A DNA stretch of 19,983 nt from positions 1 to 19,983 of the forward strand of contig JAKLQB010000756.1 in assembly GCA_022013615.1 (NCBI GenBank). The letters are read 5' to 3'. The position numbers were made by a program, and so were the translations under genes. The notes under the pieces were generated by a model that did not search any database, was not told the DNA's origin, and saw nothing but the letters and a program-made list of their open reading frames with translations. Below are positions 1-7,247 of this stretch, in pieces (the stretch's first letter is position 1; each line of letters starts with the position of its first letter). The stretch is from Desulfobacterales bacterium (GTDB lineage: Bacteria; Desulfobacterota; DSM-4660; Desulfatiglandales; Desulfatiglandaceae).

Positions 1-221
1 AATGTTAAAAGATCAGAGGTATCTTATATGATCAAAACGGATGGGAAAATCGGAAAGGGTTGGATTTAAAATTGGGGGTGTAAAGGATGGCCGAGAGGCG
101 CAGAATTAGACTGCCGCGTAGCGGTTTCGTTCATCTTGCCAATATCTTAAATATCCATAATGCTTTGATATCACCAAAATATCCAAAATGAAATCTCTGA
201 TAAAATCATGGGCAGGCCAAA
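1..221. other. Downstream flank of the R-M gene, no gene seen
   Basis: This stretch lies 3' of the minus-strand restriction-modification gene. I see no convincing ORF. A small CCGC-gta-GCGG palindrome sits at 114-124 but has no U-rich tail on the minus strand, so it is not a good terminator for the R-M gene. Confidence 0.4.
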
Positions 222-3200
222 TTAAAGAACGTCTTCCACTAACTGGATCTCCTCTTCGGTCAATCCATATAGCTTGTATACGATTTGATCAATAAGCCAA
301 TCTGTTTTTCGGAGCTTTTCCTTAATGGGTAAGAGTCTTGAAAGGGAATTTTCATATTCGCTCTTGACGGTTTCAAAGATTTCTCTGGATTTGAGATTTG
401 CCTGAATTCTGTTTTTCTCAAGAATTTTCCAGAAATCTTCAAACGGCAAATGTTCTTCGCCTTTCTGATAATCGCCGAGATAGTTTTTAATATGGGTTTT
501 GCCTGTTAAGGCTTCGATCCCTGTGTTCCCTTTTTTGTCCGGTTGAATTTTTAGTTGACTCTCCAGCCATTCTAAAAACCCCTTGGTTTCTTTTTGATTG
601 TCCTTATTAATTTCAATCATTTGCTCTGCAAGGAAAGCCAGTATATCGTGGACTACATCGGACTGATCACATAGGGAGTCTTCTTTAATTTGCAGGTTTT
701 TGTTGACAGGGTCGGCATTGTGCTTATGACCAAGGTTAGGATCGGGCTGGTGTTCTTTCAACAATATACCTTCGATAAATAAGAGAAACGTATTAGGCTT
801 CCCCGTTTCAATATATCTTTGGTAATCCAAGATTGTTTCTTCAAATAATTTCTTTCGTTCCTGTTTTGGTGTTACAAAAGAGGTGGGAGGAATAGGCATA
901 GAGTCAATCTCATAAGCGTTAACGTGATTATTTGTACTGGTTAGCCTAAATCTCCATTCCCACAAGGAAGAATTCAATAATCCCAAAATTGTAAATAATT
1001 TGAGCCGGTTAGGATTTGTAATGAAGTTAATGGTATCCGAGCAAAAGCTGTTCTTTTCAATTATGGTTGCGATAATCCTTCTCCAGTTGTCTATAGCAGC
1101 CCCTCTTTGATAACCAATACGGGGGTATTGATGATTCATAACCTTCGTATTTGTGCCAAACGAGGAGAGAAACCTCCGTACATCAAGATACATGGGGATA
1201 CCTTGCTTGGGTTCCTTTTGAAAGTCGTACCGATCCACATGGGAGCCTCTTAACACAACTTCACCTGTTGGGCTCTTATCAAGGTATTCAGAATGGGTTG
1301 TGAGATTGACTTCTCCTTGCTGAGAGGGAGCATAATTACTTAAAACATTTCCTTGGCATACTTTAACAAGTTTTAAGGCAAGATGAAAATCCTGGGTAGT
1401 GATCCTGGGATAGCAGGGCACGCTGAGATTTTTTTCGTCAAATTCTTGTATTTGCTCGTAATCTAATTTAACAGACGGAGAACTTTTCAGGATATCTTTC
1501 TCAGGATGAATTCTAACCGTAAACGGGGATGGTTTTGATTTCCTGACCACATAAACGCACGTAGATAGTTTTGCGTCCTTAAAAACCCTCTTTGTCGGGT
1601 CGTCTTTTTGAGGAAATGCTTCTATTTGGTTGAAGCAATTTTGTTCCAACATGAATTTACGCAAAGGTCTTGCTTGCTTGTCAGCTAATAAAGCCATGGG
1701 GACGATGAAGCCATGTATTCCATTTTCACATAGTATGTCCAATGAACAACATACAAAGAGCTTGTAAAAATTAAGTTTCCCGCTTACTGCGGGATGGTAT
1801 TTCTTCATTAAAGCAATAAATCTTTTTTCTCCTTCAACTTCTCTTTCCTGTTCCTTCTCCGATATAACATCATAAGGCGGATTTCCTACGACTGCATCAA
1901 AACCTGGCTTTTCCTTTCGTTGGTCCCGTTCAAAGACCTCTGGAAATTCTAAGTTCCAATGGAAAAAATTCTTTTCCTTCGCAATATCCTTTGCTTTCTT
2001 GAACAAGAGTTCCTGGCTCAATCTTTTCCATTCCTCATCAGATGAACGGAGTTCACCCTGCAATCTCTGGTAAGTCCCAAAATCAACAACATTTCCGAAG
2101 TATATACTGGTCCAGACATCAGCGACATCCTGAAAACGAGAAACAATCTTCCTGAAATCCTGATAAAGTCTCTCCTTTTCCCTTACCTGTTCAACAGTAT
2201 CGGAAGGTTGGGTCTCAATTAATTCAAAAGATTTAAGAAGAATGCTTATCTTTTCGCGGAAAACGCTTTCAAAAAGTCCAATTTGGACAGGTCCATTTTT
2301 TGCTTTTTTCTTCTTTAATTCAGGGAACTTTGTTAAATCGCTTATGTTGGCACCGATCAAGGAATTCCCGCATCTTAAATGATGGTCAAGGAAATTAAGC
2401 GGCCTATTTTTTGAGACCGTATAAAGCCACAATGAAAGTTTACCCAGTTCCACTGCCAGAGGATTCAAATCAACACCGAAAATGCATCTCTCAACCACCT
2501 CCCGCCTTGCCCATCTTATATCTTCCTCTTCGGGTTCTGTTTTACCATATGGTTCCTGAGCTTCCTTAATTTCCATCTCTTTTGTGGACCTGCCAAGAGG
2601 TTCTCCACTCAAGATCCTGAGAAGTTCCCTTGCTAAAAAATCCGTGGCCTCTACTAAAAAATGGCCACTCCCCATTGCCGGATCAAGAACCTTTAATTGA
2701 AGAATCCTTTCTATTGGATCATATCCATGAGACGGTTGGGCACCATCAAGCATATTCAGGAGAAAATCCCGGCGTTCCTGATTGCCTCTGGTCAGTTCCC
2801 ATAACCTTATAAGATTCTCCTTATCTTCCTCCCCGTTCTCATTTATTATTTTCTCAAAAATTTCATTAAGGTTCCGCTTGTTATTTTTGATCTCTTGAGC
2901 CCACTCTATTTCCCTGTATATCCGTCCTACAAGCGGACCAAGGGTATTCTCAATGATGTACTTGACGATATAGTCAGGGGTGTAATAGGAACCGGTTGCT
3001 TTACGCTCCCCTTTATCTGTGACAAGATACACCTCGCCTTCCCTGACAATTTCTTCTTCCTTGACCTTCTTTTTTTTCTTTGCGGCTTCTTCAACGGGAA
3101 TAAAGACTTCCTTACCCTTTTCTTTAACGGGAACGATATCCTTGTCGGCAATCTTGAGTTTATATTCCAGAAGTCCTTCATAAATAGAGCCTAAATGACG

Positions 3201-4376
3201 GATTTCAAGGCTGCCGTAATCAATATAGGCCCTGTCACTGGAACGGGAAAGCAGGTCCACAGCCTTTGCAATATATAGATTGCCTATTCTGAATTTTTCC
3301 AGAAAGTCGTATTTTTCGGGATCAAAAAGCCCGCCGTTGTATGGAGGTACCCCTAACTCGGAATTCCCAATATTTATGATCTCAAATAATTCTTTAAGCT
3401 TATTCCAGTATCCATACGTTGAGGTGGCTATGGGTTCACCTTTATCCAATCTTCCCGCTATTTCCTTCTTAAGTGAGTCCAGGCTATAGCTTTCCGTGTA
3501 GAGTCGATTTTCTCCTATCGGAAGCAGGCCACGATACTCGGCATAAAGGATGAATAGAAGGCGGTAAAGGAGGATCAGGGAGTTGTCGTGAATTTCTTTA
3601 AGGTGTGTGTCCTTTAACTTATTGGCTGGTGTACTCAAGAAACCCTGAGTCAGGCTCTTCAGGGCCTTATAGACATTTTCTTTAAGCTCTTCACCAACGG
3701 CCTCAGCATAATCAACACTCGCCTTATAGACCTTTTCCAAAAAATCCGGAAAAGCATCCCTTCTGAAGAAGAGATAGAAATATTTGAAATCCTCTATAGA
3801 GCCATTTTCGATAAGGTCTTCAAGGTCTATCTCGTAGAAAATGTCCAGCCTCTTTGCGGTTTCCCTCTCAAAGATCCGCCAGTATCTTCCATCGGTAAGG
3901 ATTCCCCACTTTACCCCCGTAAGCCAGAGATACCGGCTTATTTGAAGGGATGGATTCTGAACCTCGAATGGGTCCTTTTCTCCTTTAAGTTTCCTGTCTA
4001 ATGGTCTCCCCCAGCGTTTTGCCTCACCAATACAAAGAGCCTTATTAAAATAGTCTTCCCTGGTTGCTTTTTGTGCAATCTTTAGGTCTTCCCTGGTATG
4101 AAACAAAGCATAATCAGGGTGTTTTGACCACTCACCTGATGGGGTCGGTGGCTCGACATCGATTGTCCAGACTAAGGTTTCGAACACTTTGTCCAAGAAA
4201 TGTTTCCTGAGCTGGGGTTCACTCAGGGATGAAAGATACGTCTTATCCCATATGCGCTTAGTTTCTTCAAAGGCCGACTCAACACGTGAGGATGGGATAT
4301 TGAAATCTTCCTCTCTCGGAAGAAGTTCATCAAGGTAATAGTTGGAGAAAAGTCCTTTGTTAATGTGAGGTTTCAT
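222..4376 (-). CDS. Type IIG-like restriction-modification enzyme (nuclease plus N6-adenine methyltransferase)
   Basis: A 1384-residue single chain expected to both cleave DNA and methylate adenine, in the manner of Eco57I-family enzymes. The N-terminal ~200 residues resemble a PD-(D/E)XK nuclease: D88 in PDYALF, then GEAK with E118 and K120. A helical region follows to ~430, then a lysine-rich linker at 433-437. The methyltransferase core begins with a motif-X-like TGSYYTP (461-467), then motif I LDPAMGSGHFL (564-574), a motif-II-like GVDLNPLAVELGKLSLWL (634-651), and catalytic motif IV GNPPYD (831-836). The region from ~1000 to 1230 is the likely target-recognition domain, but specificity cannot be read from it. 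Length fits large type IIG proteins. All key residues are present, so it looks intact. The ATG at 4376 lacks an obvious Shine-Dalgarno but sits ~45 nt below a strong promoter. An XRE regulator gene lies upstream on the same strand. The N-terminal nuclease argues against a methylase-only PglX-type protein. Confidence 0.85.
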   Translation of the reverse strand: MKPHINKGLFSNYYLDELLPREEDFNIPSSRVESAFEETKRIWDKTYLSSLSEPQLRKHFLDKVFETLVWTIDVEPPTPSGEWSKHPDYALFHTREDLKIAQKATREDYFNKALCIGEAKRWGRPLDRKLKGEKDPFEVQNPSLQISRYLWLTGVKWGILTDGRYWRIFERETAKRLDIFYEIDLEDLIENGSIEDFKYFYLFFRRDAFPDFLEKVYKASVDYAEAVGEELKENVYKALKSLTQGFLSTPANKLKDTHLKEIHDNSLILLYRLLFILYAEYRGLLPIGENRLYTESYSLDSLKKEIAGRLDKGEPIATSTYGYWNKLKELFEIINIGNSELGVPPYNGGLFDPEKYDFLEKFRIGNLYIAKAVDLLSRSSDRAYIDYGSLEIRHLGSIYEGLLEYKLKIADKDIVPVKEKGKEVFIPVEEAAKKKKKVKEEEIVREGEVYLVTDKGERKATGSYYTPDYIVKYIIENTLGPLVGRIYREIEWAQEIKNNKRNLNEIFEKIINENGEEDKENLIRLWELTRGNQERRDFLLNMLDGAQPSHGYDPIERILQLKVLDPAMGSGHFLVEATDFLARELLRILSGEPLGRSTKEMEIKEAQEPYGKTEPEEEDIRWARREVVERCIFGVDLNPLAVELGKLSLWLYTVSKNRPLNFLDHHLRCGNSLIGANISDLTKFPELKKKKAKNGPVQIGLFESVFREKISILLKSFELIETQPSDTVEQVREKERLYQDFRKIVSRFQDVADVWTSIYFGNVVDFGTYQRLQGELRSSDEEWKRLSQELLFKKAKDIAKEKNFFHWNLEFPEVFERDQRKEKPGFDAVVGNPPYDVISEKEQEREVEGEKRFIALMKKYHPAVSGKLNFYKLFVCCSLDILCENGIHGFIVPMALLADKQARPLRKFMLEQNCFNQIEAFPQKDDPTKRVFKDAKLSTCVYVVRKSKPSPFTVRIHPEKDILKSSPSVKLDYEQIQEFDEKNLSVPCYPRITTQDFHLALKLVKVCQGNVLSNYAPSQQGEVNLTTHSEYLDKSPTGEVVLRGSHVDRYDFQKEPKQGIPMYLDVRRFLSSFGTNTKVMNHQYPRIGYQRGAAIDNWRRIIATIIEKNSFCSDTINFITNPNRLKLFTILGLLNSSLWEWRFRLTSTNNHVNAYEIDSMPIPPTSFVTPKQERKKLFEETILDYQRYIETGKPNTFLLFIEGILLKEHQPDPNLGHKHNADPVNKNLQIKEDSLCDQSDVVHDILAFLAEQMIEINKDNQKETKGFLEWLESQLKIQPDKKGNTGIEALTGKTHIKNYLGDYQKGEEHLPFEDFWKILEKNRIQANLKSREIFETVKSEYENSLSRLLPIKEKLRKTDWLIDQIVYKLYGLTEEEIQLVEDVL

Positions 4377-4427
4377 AATAAAGACTTTTGGAGTGAAGTG
4401 AATAAGAAGGCACTTTTTTGGGAAAAG

Positions 4428-4456
4428 AGTATAAGGAAATTGACCTTATATGTCAA
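4428..4456 (-). promoter_or_regulatory. Sigma70-like promoter of the R-M gene with overlapping inverted repeat
   Basis: On the minus strand the -35 is TTGACA (4456-4451), followed by a 17-nt spacer and a -10 TATACT (4433-4428). The -35 overlaps an inverted repeat TTGAC-N7-GTCAA (4440-4456). A related block in inverse orientation, GGTCTTATATGACC, occurs at 4485-4472, so two similar operator-like half sites flank the promoter's upstream edge. The upstream XRE protein is the obvious candidate to bind here, but this is inferred. Confidence 0.65.
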
Positions 4457-4480
4457 GGATAGAGCCTGCTGGGTCATATA

Positions 4481-4528
4481 AGACCTACACATTTCACAAA
4501 ATTGCCCTGTTGTGAAATGTGTAGGTCT
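4481..4528. repeat. Perfect 19-bp inverted repeat between XRE and R-M genes
   Basis: Arm AGACCTACACATTTCACAA (4481-4499) is exactly complementary to 4510-4528, with a 10-nt loop. It lies just 3' of the XRE gene and 5' of the R-M promoter. There is no U-run on either strand, so it is not a classical intrinsic terminator. It could be a Rho-independent-like block without a tail, an mRNA-stabilising hairpin, a palindromic repeat element or a large operator. Confidence 0.75.
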
Positions 4529-4543
4529 GCTCCTGCTGTGTAC

Positions 4544-4921
4544 TTACAAAAAAATCTTATAGTCGGTCCGTAAGGCCTTGGCCAAACGTTTTGCCATCCC
4601 TTTACCAATAGGACGCTTGCCGTTCTCCATTTCTGAGATATGAGTGGGCTTGGCTCCAATCATTTCCGCAAGCTGTTTCTGTGTTAATCCCTCACGGGAA
4701 CGAAGGCCACGCAATGCATTACCTGTGTGGAAATCGGGAAAAACTTCTTCTATGGAATATCCTCTATCAGCGTCTTTTTCCTTGCTATGGAGAGACATTC
4801 CGGCCAAATCAAGGATCTTTTCAATGGCTTCTTTTACCAACTCTGCCTTGTCGGAGGGTATTCCGCGCAGGTGAATTTCTACAAATTCGTTCGTAGTCTG
4901 CATTTTCGTGAGTTCCAGCAT
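4544..4921 (-). CDS. XRE-family helix-turn-helix regulator (antitoxin- or controller-like)
   Basis: A 125-residue DNA-binding protein. Residues 68-122 form an XRE/HTH_3 domain, seen in GLTQKQLAEMIGAKPTHISEMENGKRPIGK, where the helix-turn-helix core is QKQLAEMIGAKPTHISEMEN. The N-terminal half (PSDKAELVKEAIEKIL) is a short amphipathic segment typical of HigA-like antitoxins and not a known enzyme. The ATG at 4921 is preceded by GGAGATG, a usable Shine-Dalgarno. No toxin ORF is visible on either side. The next gene on the same strand, 167 nt away, is the restriction-modification enzyme, so the protein may act as a C-protein-like controller of that gene through the inverted repeats at 4440-4485. 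An orphan antitoxin is the alternative. Confidence 0.75.
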   Translation of the reverse strand: MLELTKMQTTNEFVEIHLRGIPSDKAELVKEAIEKILDLAGMSLHSKEKDADRGYSIEEVFPDFHTGNALRGLRSREGLTQKQLAEMIGAKPTHISEMENGKRPIGKGMAKRLAKALRTDYKIFL

Positions 4922-5123
4922 ACTTCATCTCCACTATTTTATTGGTGTTTTGTCAAGGGAAAGTTTCCAATTTCAACGCTGCCACAGTCAAGCCATGTTA
5001 AGATGCACGCTATGACATACACATCAAGACCTCGATAATACTACCCTTCCATTGAAAAATACCACATATTGTGCCTTTGACTAACCTTTGGTTCAGTCTG
5101 TAGCCTGGATTCTCCAATTTGAT

Positions 5124-5152
5124 TTGACAACAGCTACATTTTCAGTTTTAAT
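5124..5152 (+). promoter_or_regulatory. Promoter of leader copy 1
   Basis: TTGACA (5124-5129), 17-nt spacer, TTTAAT (5147-5152). The identical hexamers and spacing recur at 10409-10437, although the spacer has diverged, which argues that this is a real sigma70-type promoter. Confidence 0.65.
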
Positions 5153-5191
5153 GAATGCAACTTATTTTGGTAAGCTACCAGTAAACACAAC

Positions 5192-5293
5192 GTAACATCT
5201 CAATAAATCCGGTCATTCCGAATGCCTCCCCCTTTTGCAAAGGGGGATTGAGGGGGATTTTTTTGATATAGCCCTGATTTAATGAGAACTTAC
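5192..5293. mobile_element. 102-bp MITE-like element with 8-bp target duplication
   Basis: The element starts GTAACATCTCAATAAATC and its right end read in reverse complement is GTAAGTTCTCATTAAATC; over the terminal 21 bp I count 17 matches. It is flanked by the direct repeat AACACAAC (5184-5191 and 5294-5301). The paralogous leader at 10.47 kb carries a single AATACAAC at the same place, so it is the empty site. The interior holds a G/C-rich palindrome around CCCCCTTTTGCAAAGGGGG (5228-5246). It has no coding capacity. Confidence 0.75.
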
Positions 5294-5315
5294 AACACAA
5301 CAACATAACCCTCTA

Positions 5316-5411
5316 ACCTTCTTGAGGAAACCATGAAAAGATGTTTCCAGAAGGTGCTGACACAAAGCCTCCGAGGCATCATTATGCCTTTTTTGGAGGC
5401 TTTTGTTTTTT
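5316..5411 (+). ncRNA. Structured leader RNA copy 1 (hairpin I plus terminator)
   Basis: Hairpin I pairs ACCTTCT (5316-5322) with AGAAGGT (5349-5355) and, inside it, GGAAAC with GTTTCC around a loop that contains an ATG (5333) preceded by GAGGA. An intrinsic terminator follows at 5364-5411. The same two-hairpin order recurs at 10491-10587 and 17333-17424. The leader ORF from 5333 runs 64 codons here, in a different frame from the TPR remnant. The leader is probably a transcription attenuator or a short terminated RNA. No known riboswitch class is recognised. Confidence 0.55.
5364..5411 (+). terminator. Intrinsic terminator in leader copy 1
   Basis: AAAGCCTCC (5364-5372) pairs with GGAGGCTTT (5395-5403). 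Inside, GGCAT-catt-ATGCC forms an apical helix, and the stem is followed by TGTTTTTT. It stands between the promoter at 5124 and the downstream TPR ORF, so it would act conditionally or end a short RNA. Confidence 0.75.
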
Positions 5412-5420
5412 CAGGGTCTT

Positions 5421-5957
5421 ATGAAACTGACCTTTCTCTACCTATTTCTGTACTCCGACGCTCATGCGGTGTTGGGCCTCGTCTATCTTGTGACGCGGCA
5501 GTGGGACAAGGCAGTCGAAGAATGTGAACTCGCCGTCTCTCTAAATCCCAATAGCGCCGATAATATCGTGAATTTAGCAATGGTCTTTAGGGCTGTGGGG
5601 CGAGTTGAGGAGGCGTTGGCATTGCTTAATAAAGCGGTCCGTCTCAACCCCATGCCTCCAGACTGGTACCCACACGAATTTGGCAGTTGCTACCGCCTGA
5701 TGGGGCGGTACGATGAAGCAATAGCGATGCTCAAAAGAGTTCTCGATCGGAATCCGGATTATCTGAACTCCCGCCTCAACCTCATAGCCACTTATGTCAC
5801 GTCAGGAAAAGAAGAAGCTGCACGTGCCGAAGCTGTGGAAGTTCTCAGACAGAGTCCAGATTTCTCTGTCGAGCGATTTCTAAAAGACTTCCCTTACAAG
5901 GATCAAAGGATCCTTGTAAGTCTTAAAGAGTGCTTGCTCATGGCGGGGCTGAAGTGA
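5421..5957 (+). pseudogene. 5'-deleted cyclase remnant, TPR tail only
   Basis: An open frame (TTG at 5403, first ATG at 5421) whose residues from DAHAVLG onward match the last ~167 residues of the cyclase at 17452 almost throughout. Examples are RQWDKAVEE, LAVSLNPNSADNIV, VGRVEEALALLNKAVRLNPMPP, HEFGSCYRLMGRY, SRLNLIATYV and FSVERFLKDFPYKDQ. Nucleotide similarity begins abruptly near 5453 (tccgacgctcatgcggt against tccgaggctcatgcggt). The catalytic domain and the TolB-like domain are gone, and a leader/terminator region is joined directly upstream, so an internal deletion of roughly 1.2 kb is the simplest history. The tail itself has no stop or frameshift, so a free-standing ~178-residue TPR protein could still be made. 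TPR proteins bind other proteins; no partner can be named. Confidence 0.75.
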
Positions 5958-6049
5958 TACTGGATACTTGGTGCCTAATACGGAATATATAGCAAAGATA
6001 AAAATGTGGACAGATGGAATTGAATAGATGGATATGAAATCATGTTAAG

Positions 6050-6082
6050 TTATACGTAGATTTTTGTTATTCTACGTATAAT
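6050..6082 (+). promoter_or_regulatory. Palindromic operator overlapping the -10 of the nucleotidyltransferase gene
   Basis: TTATACGTAGA (6050-6060) and TCTACGTATAA (6071-6081) form a perfect 11-bp inverted repeat with a 10-nt spacer. The right arm overlaps a consensus TATAAT (6077-6082). No good -35 is seen. If this -10 is used, the start codon at 6095 is only a few nucleotides from the transcript start. The site looks like an autoregulatory operator. Confidence 0.6.
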
Positions 6083-6094
6083 ACAGAAAACAGG

Positions 6095-7159
6095 ATGAAT
6101 ATCAACGTGGATAAACTTCCCCTTGAAACCCAGACCTTGTATGCAGAAATGATGGAACAGCTTGTTGCTTTAGAGGCACATCGTTCCATAGGGCATGCTT
6201 CAGGATGCTTCATCACAAAAGACATAAAAGGAGCATCTTATTACTATTTTCAATATTCTGATCCAGGTGGTGTTCAGCGTCAGGTATATATTGGAAGAAA
6301 GAGCAACGAACTTGATCGCCTGGTTGAACGGTTTAATGCTGAACGGGAAGTATTCAAGGTGGATGAAGATCATATCCGGCGGCTCTGCGCCCAGCTTCGG
6401 GCAGGGGGTGCACTTATTACCGACACCGCTTCAGCACGGGTGATTAAATCATTAGCCGAAAGCGGGGTCTTCCACTTGGATGGTGTCTTATTGGGAACCC
6501 AGTCTTTCACCGTTCTTGGAAATCTTCTCGGGGTGCGCTGGAGGGGTTCAGCGATAAAGACCCATGATATTGACAATGCCGGCGAGTCGAAGATGAGAAT
6601 TGCATTGCCGAATATCCGGGCTGACATTCCCAGGGCACTGGAAAGCCTGGAAATGGGCTTTATTCCTGTCCCCCCTCTTAATCCAAAGGCAGCTTCTACA
6701 TCTTTTAAAGTACGCGGGAACCCTCTTCGTGTAGACCTCGTGACACCGGAGATGAAGCAGGGAGAAAACAATCCTGTTTTCATATCAAGATTCAATGCGG
6801 CTGCCCAGCCCCTTCGCTTTCTGGATTACCTCATTGATAATCCGGTAAAAGCAGCCATCATTGATGGCGGGGGGGCTCTTGTGAATGTGCCTCAGCCCGC
6901 AAGATTTGCCTTTCATAAGCTGATTGTATCACAGGAGAGGGAATTGACCGCACACGATAAGGTGGAAAAAGATATTATGCAGGCCGCTCAAGTCATCTCT
7001 GTTTTAGAAGATGAACGCCCTGGGGATCTGTTGCTTGCCTGGGACGAGGTAAAAAGAAGAGCAAAGGTGTGGATCAAGCGAGCAAAGGATGGGATGTCAG
7101 TGATAAATAGGAGTGATCCTTCTGTTTACAAAAAAGCTGTCGAGCTATTAAGACTGTGA
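6095..7159 (+). CDS. GSU2403-family nucleotidyltransferase-fold protein
   Basis: A 354-residue protein I recognise as the GSU2403-like nucleotidyltransferase family. The N-terminal part (LPLETQTLYAEMMEQL; SIGHASGCFITKDIKG; YYYFQYSDPGG) is characteristic of the family. The transferase core lies at ~120-280: GTQSFTVLGNLLG, then THDID with D158 and D160 as likely metal ligands, a third acidic residue D214 in RVDLVTP, and PARFAFHKLIV. The family resembles the AbiEii/MNT type of minimal nucleotidyltransferases, some of which are toxins; the substrate here is unknown. The start at 6095 keeps the conserved N-terminus, but the Shine-Dalgarno is weak (acagg). It sits between the cyclase remnant and the first intact cyclase, with 88 bp to the latter and no clear promoter between, so co-transcription is possible. 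No partner antitoxin gene is adjacent. Confidence 0.8.
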   Translation: MNINVDKLPLETQTLYAEMMEQLVALEAHRSIGHASGCFITKDIKGASYYYFQYSDPGGVQRQVYIGRKSNELDRLVERFNAEREVFKVDEDHIRRLCAQLRAGGALITDTASARVIKSLAESGVFHLDGVLLGTQSFTVLGNLLGVRWRGSAIKTHDIDNAGESKMRIALPNIRADIPRALESLEMGFIPVPPLNPKAASTSFKVRGNPLRVDLVTPEMKQGENNPVFISRFNAAAQPLRFLDYLIDNPVKAAIIDGGGALVNVPQPARFAFHKLIVSQERELTAHDKVEKDIMQAAQVISVLEDERPGDLLLAWDEVKRRAKVWIKRAKDGMSVINRSDPSVYKKAVELLRL

Positions 7160-7247
7160 GCCTCTAATCCATTACCAGAAACTCCATAATCAAACCCTTA
7201 AGCTTTATCCAATATCCTGATGCTTTAGTTTTAAGGGAGGTAATCCC

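Larger units (their letters stand above)
4922..5332. other. Intergenic region before the cyclase remnant
   Basis: No gene is seen. The left part (4922-5066) has nothing I recognise. From 5067 on it holds the first copy of the cyclase leader, including its promoter, interrupted by a MITE-like insertion. Confidence 0.5.
5067..5412 (+). repeat. Duplicated leader region, copy 1 (interrupted)
   Basis: 5067-5191 plus 5294-5412 matches 10353-10588 closely. Both begin near TTTGGTTCAGTCTGTA, contain the same promoter spacing, and end in the same hairpin and terminator. The only major difference is the 102-bp element at 5192-5293 plus one duplicated target. Confidence 0.8.

Noticed and set aside
88..160. 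tRNA gene
   Set aside because: GGCCGAGAGGCGCAGAATTAGA looks like a Leu/Ser-type D arm, but I could not form an acceptor stem, anticodon stem or standard T arm.
2895..3194. 99-codon plus-strand frame inside the R-M gene
   Set aside because: It is antisense to an intact, motif-rich coding region and has no features of its own.
222..4376. BREX or DISARM methylase
   Set aside because: The methyltransferase resembles those families, but there is an N-terminal PD-(D/E)XK-like nuclease and none of the partner genes of those systems is present.
4644..5038. Plus-strand frames over and beside the XRE gene (toxin partner?)
   Set aside because: They run antisense to the clear HTH gene and show no toxin-like motif.
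5228..5254. CRISPR-like or origin-like G/C palindrome
   Set aside because: A single palindrome inside the MITE-like element; no repeat-spacer array and no DnaA-box cluster.
5316..5375. Fluoride riboswitch
   Set aside because: TAACC...GGTGCTGACAC is loosely similar, but the GGNGATGG 5' block and the CTGATGA signature are absent.
5316..5411. GEMM (c-di-GMP-I / cGAMP) riboswitch
   Set aside because: AAACCATG and ACACAAAGCCTCC recall GEMM core blocks, and a cyclase gene follows. However, extra sequence separates the blocks, the AAAGCC is part of the terminator stem, and the GGGTTACC-type second domain is missing.
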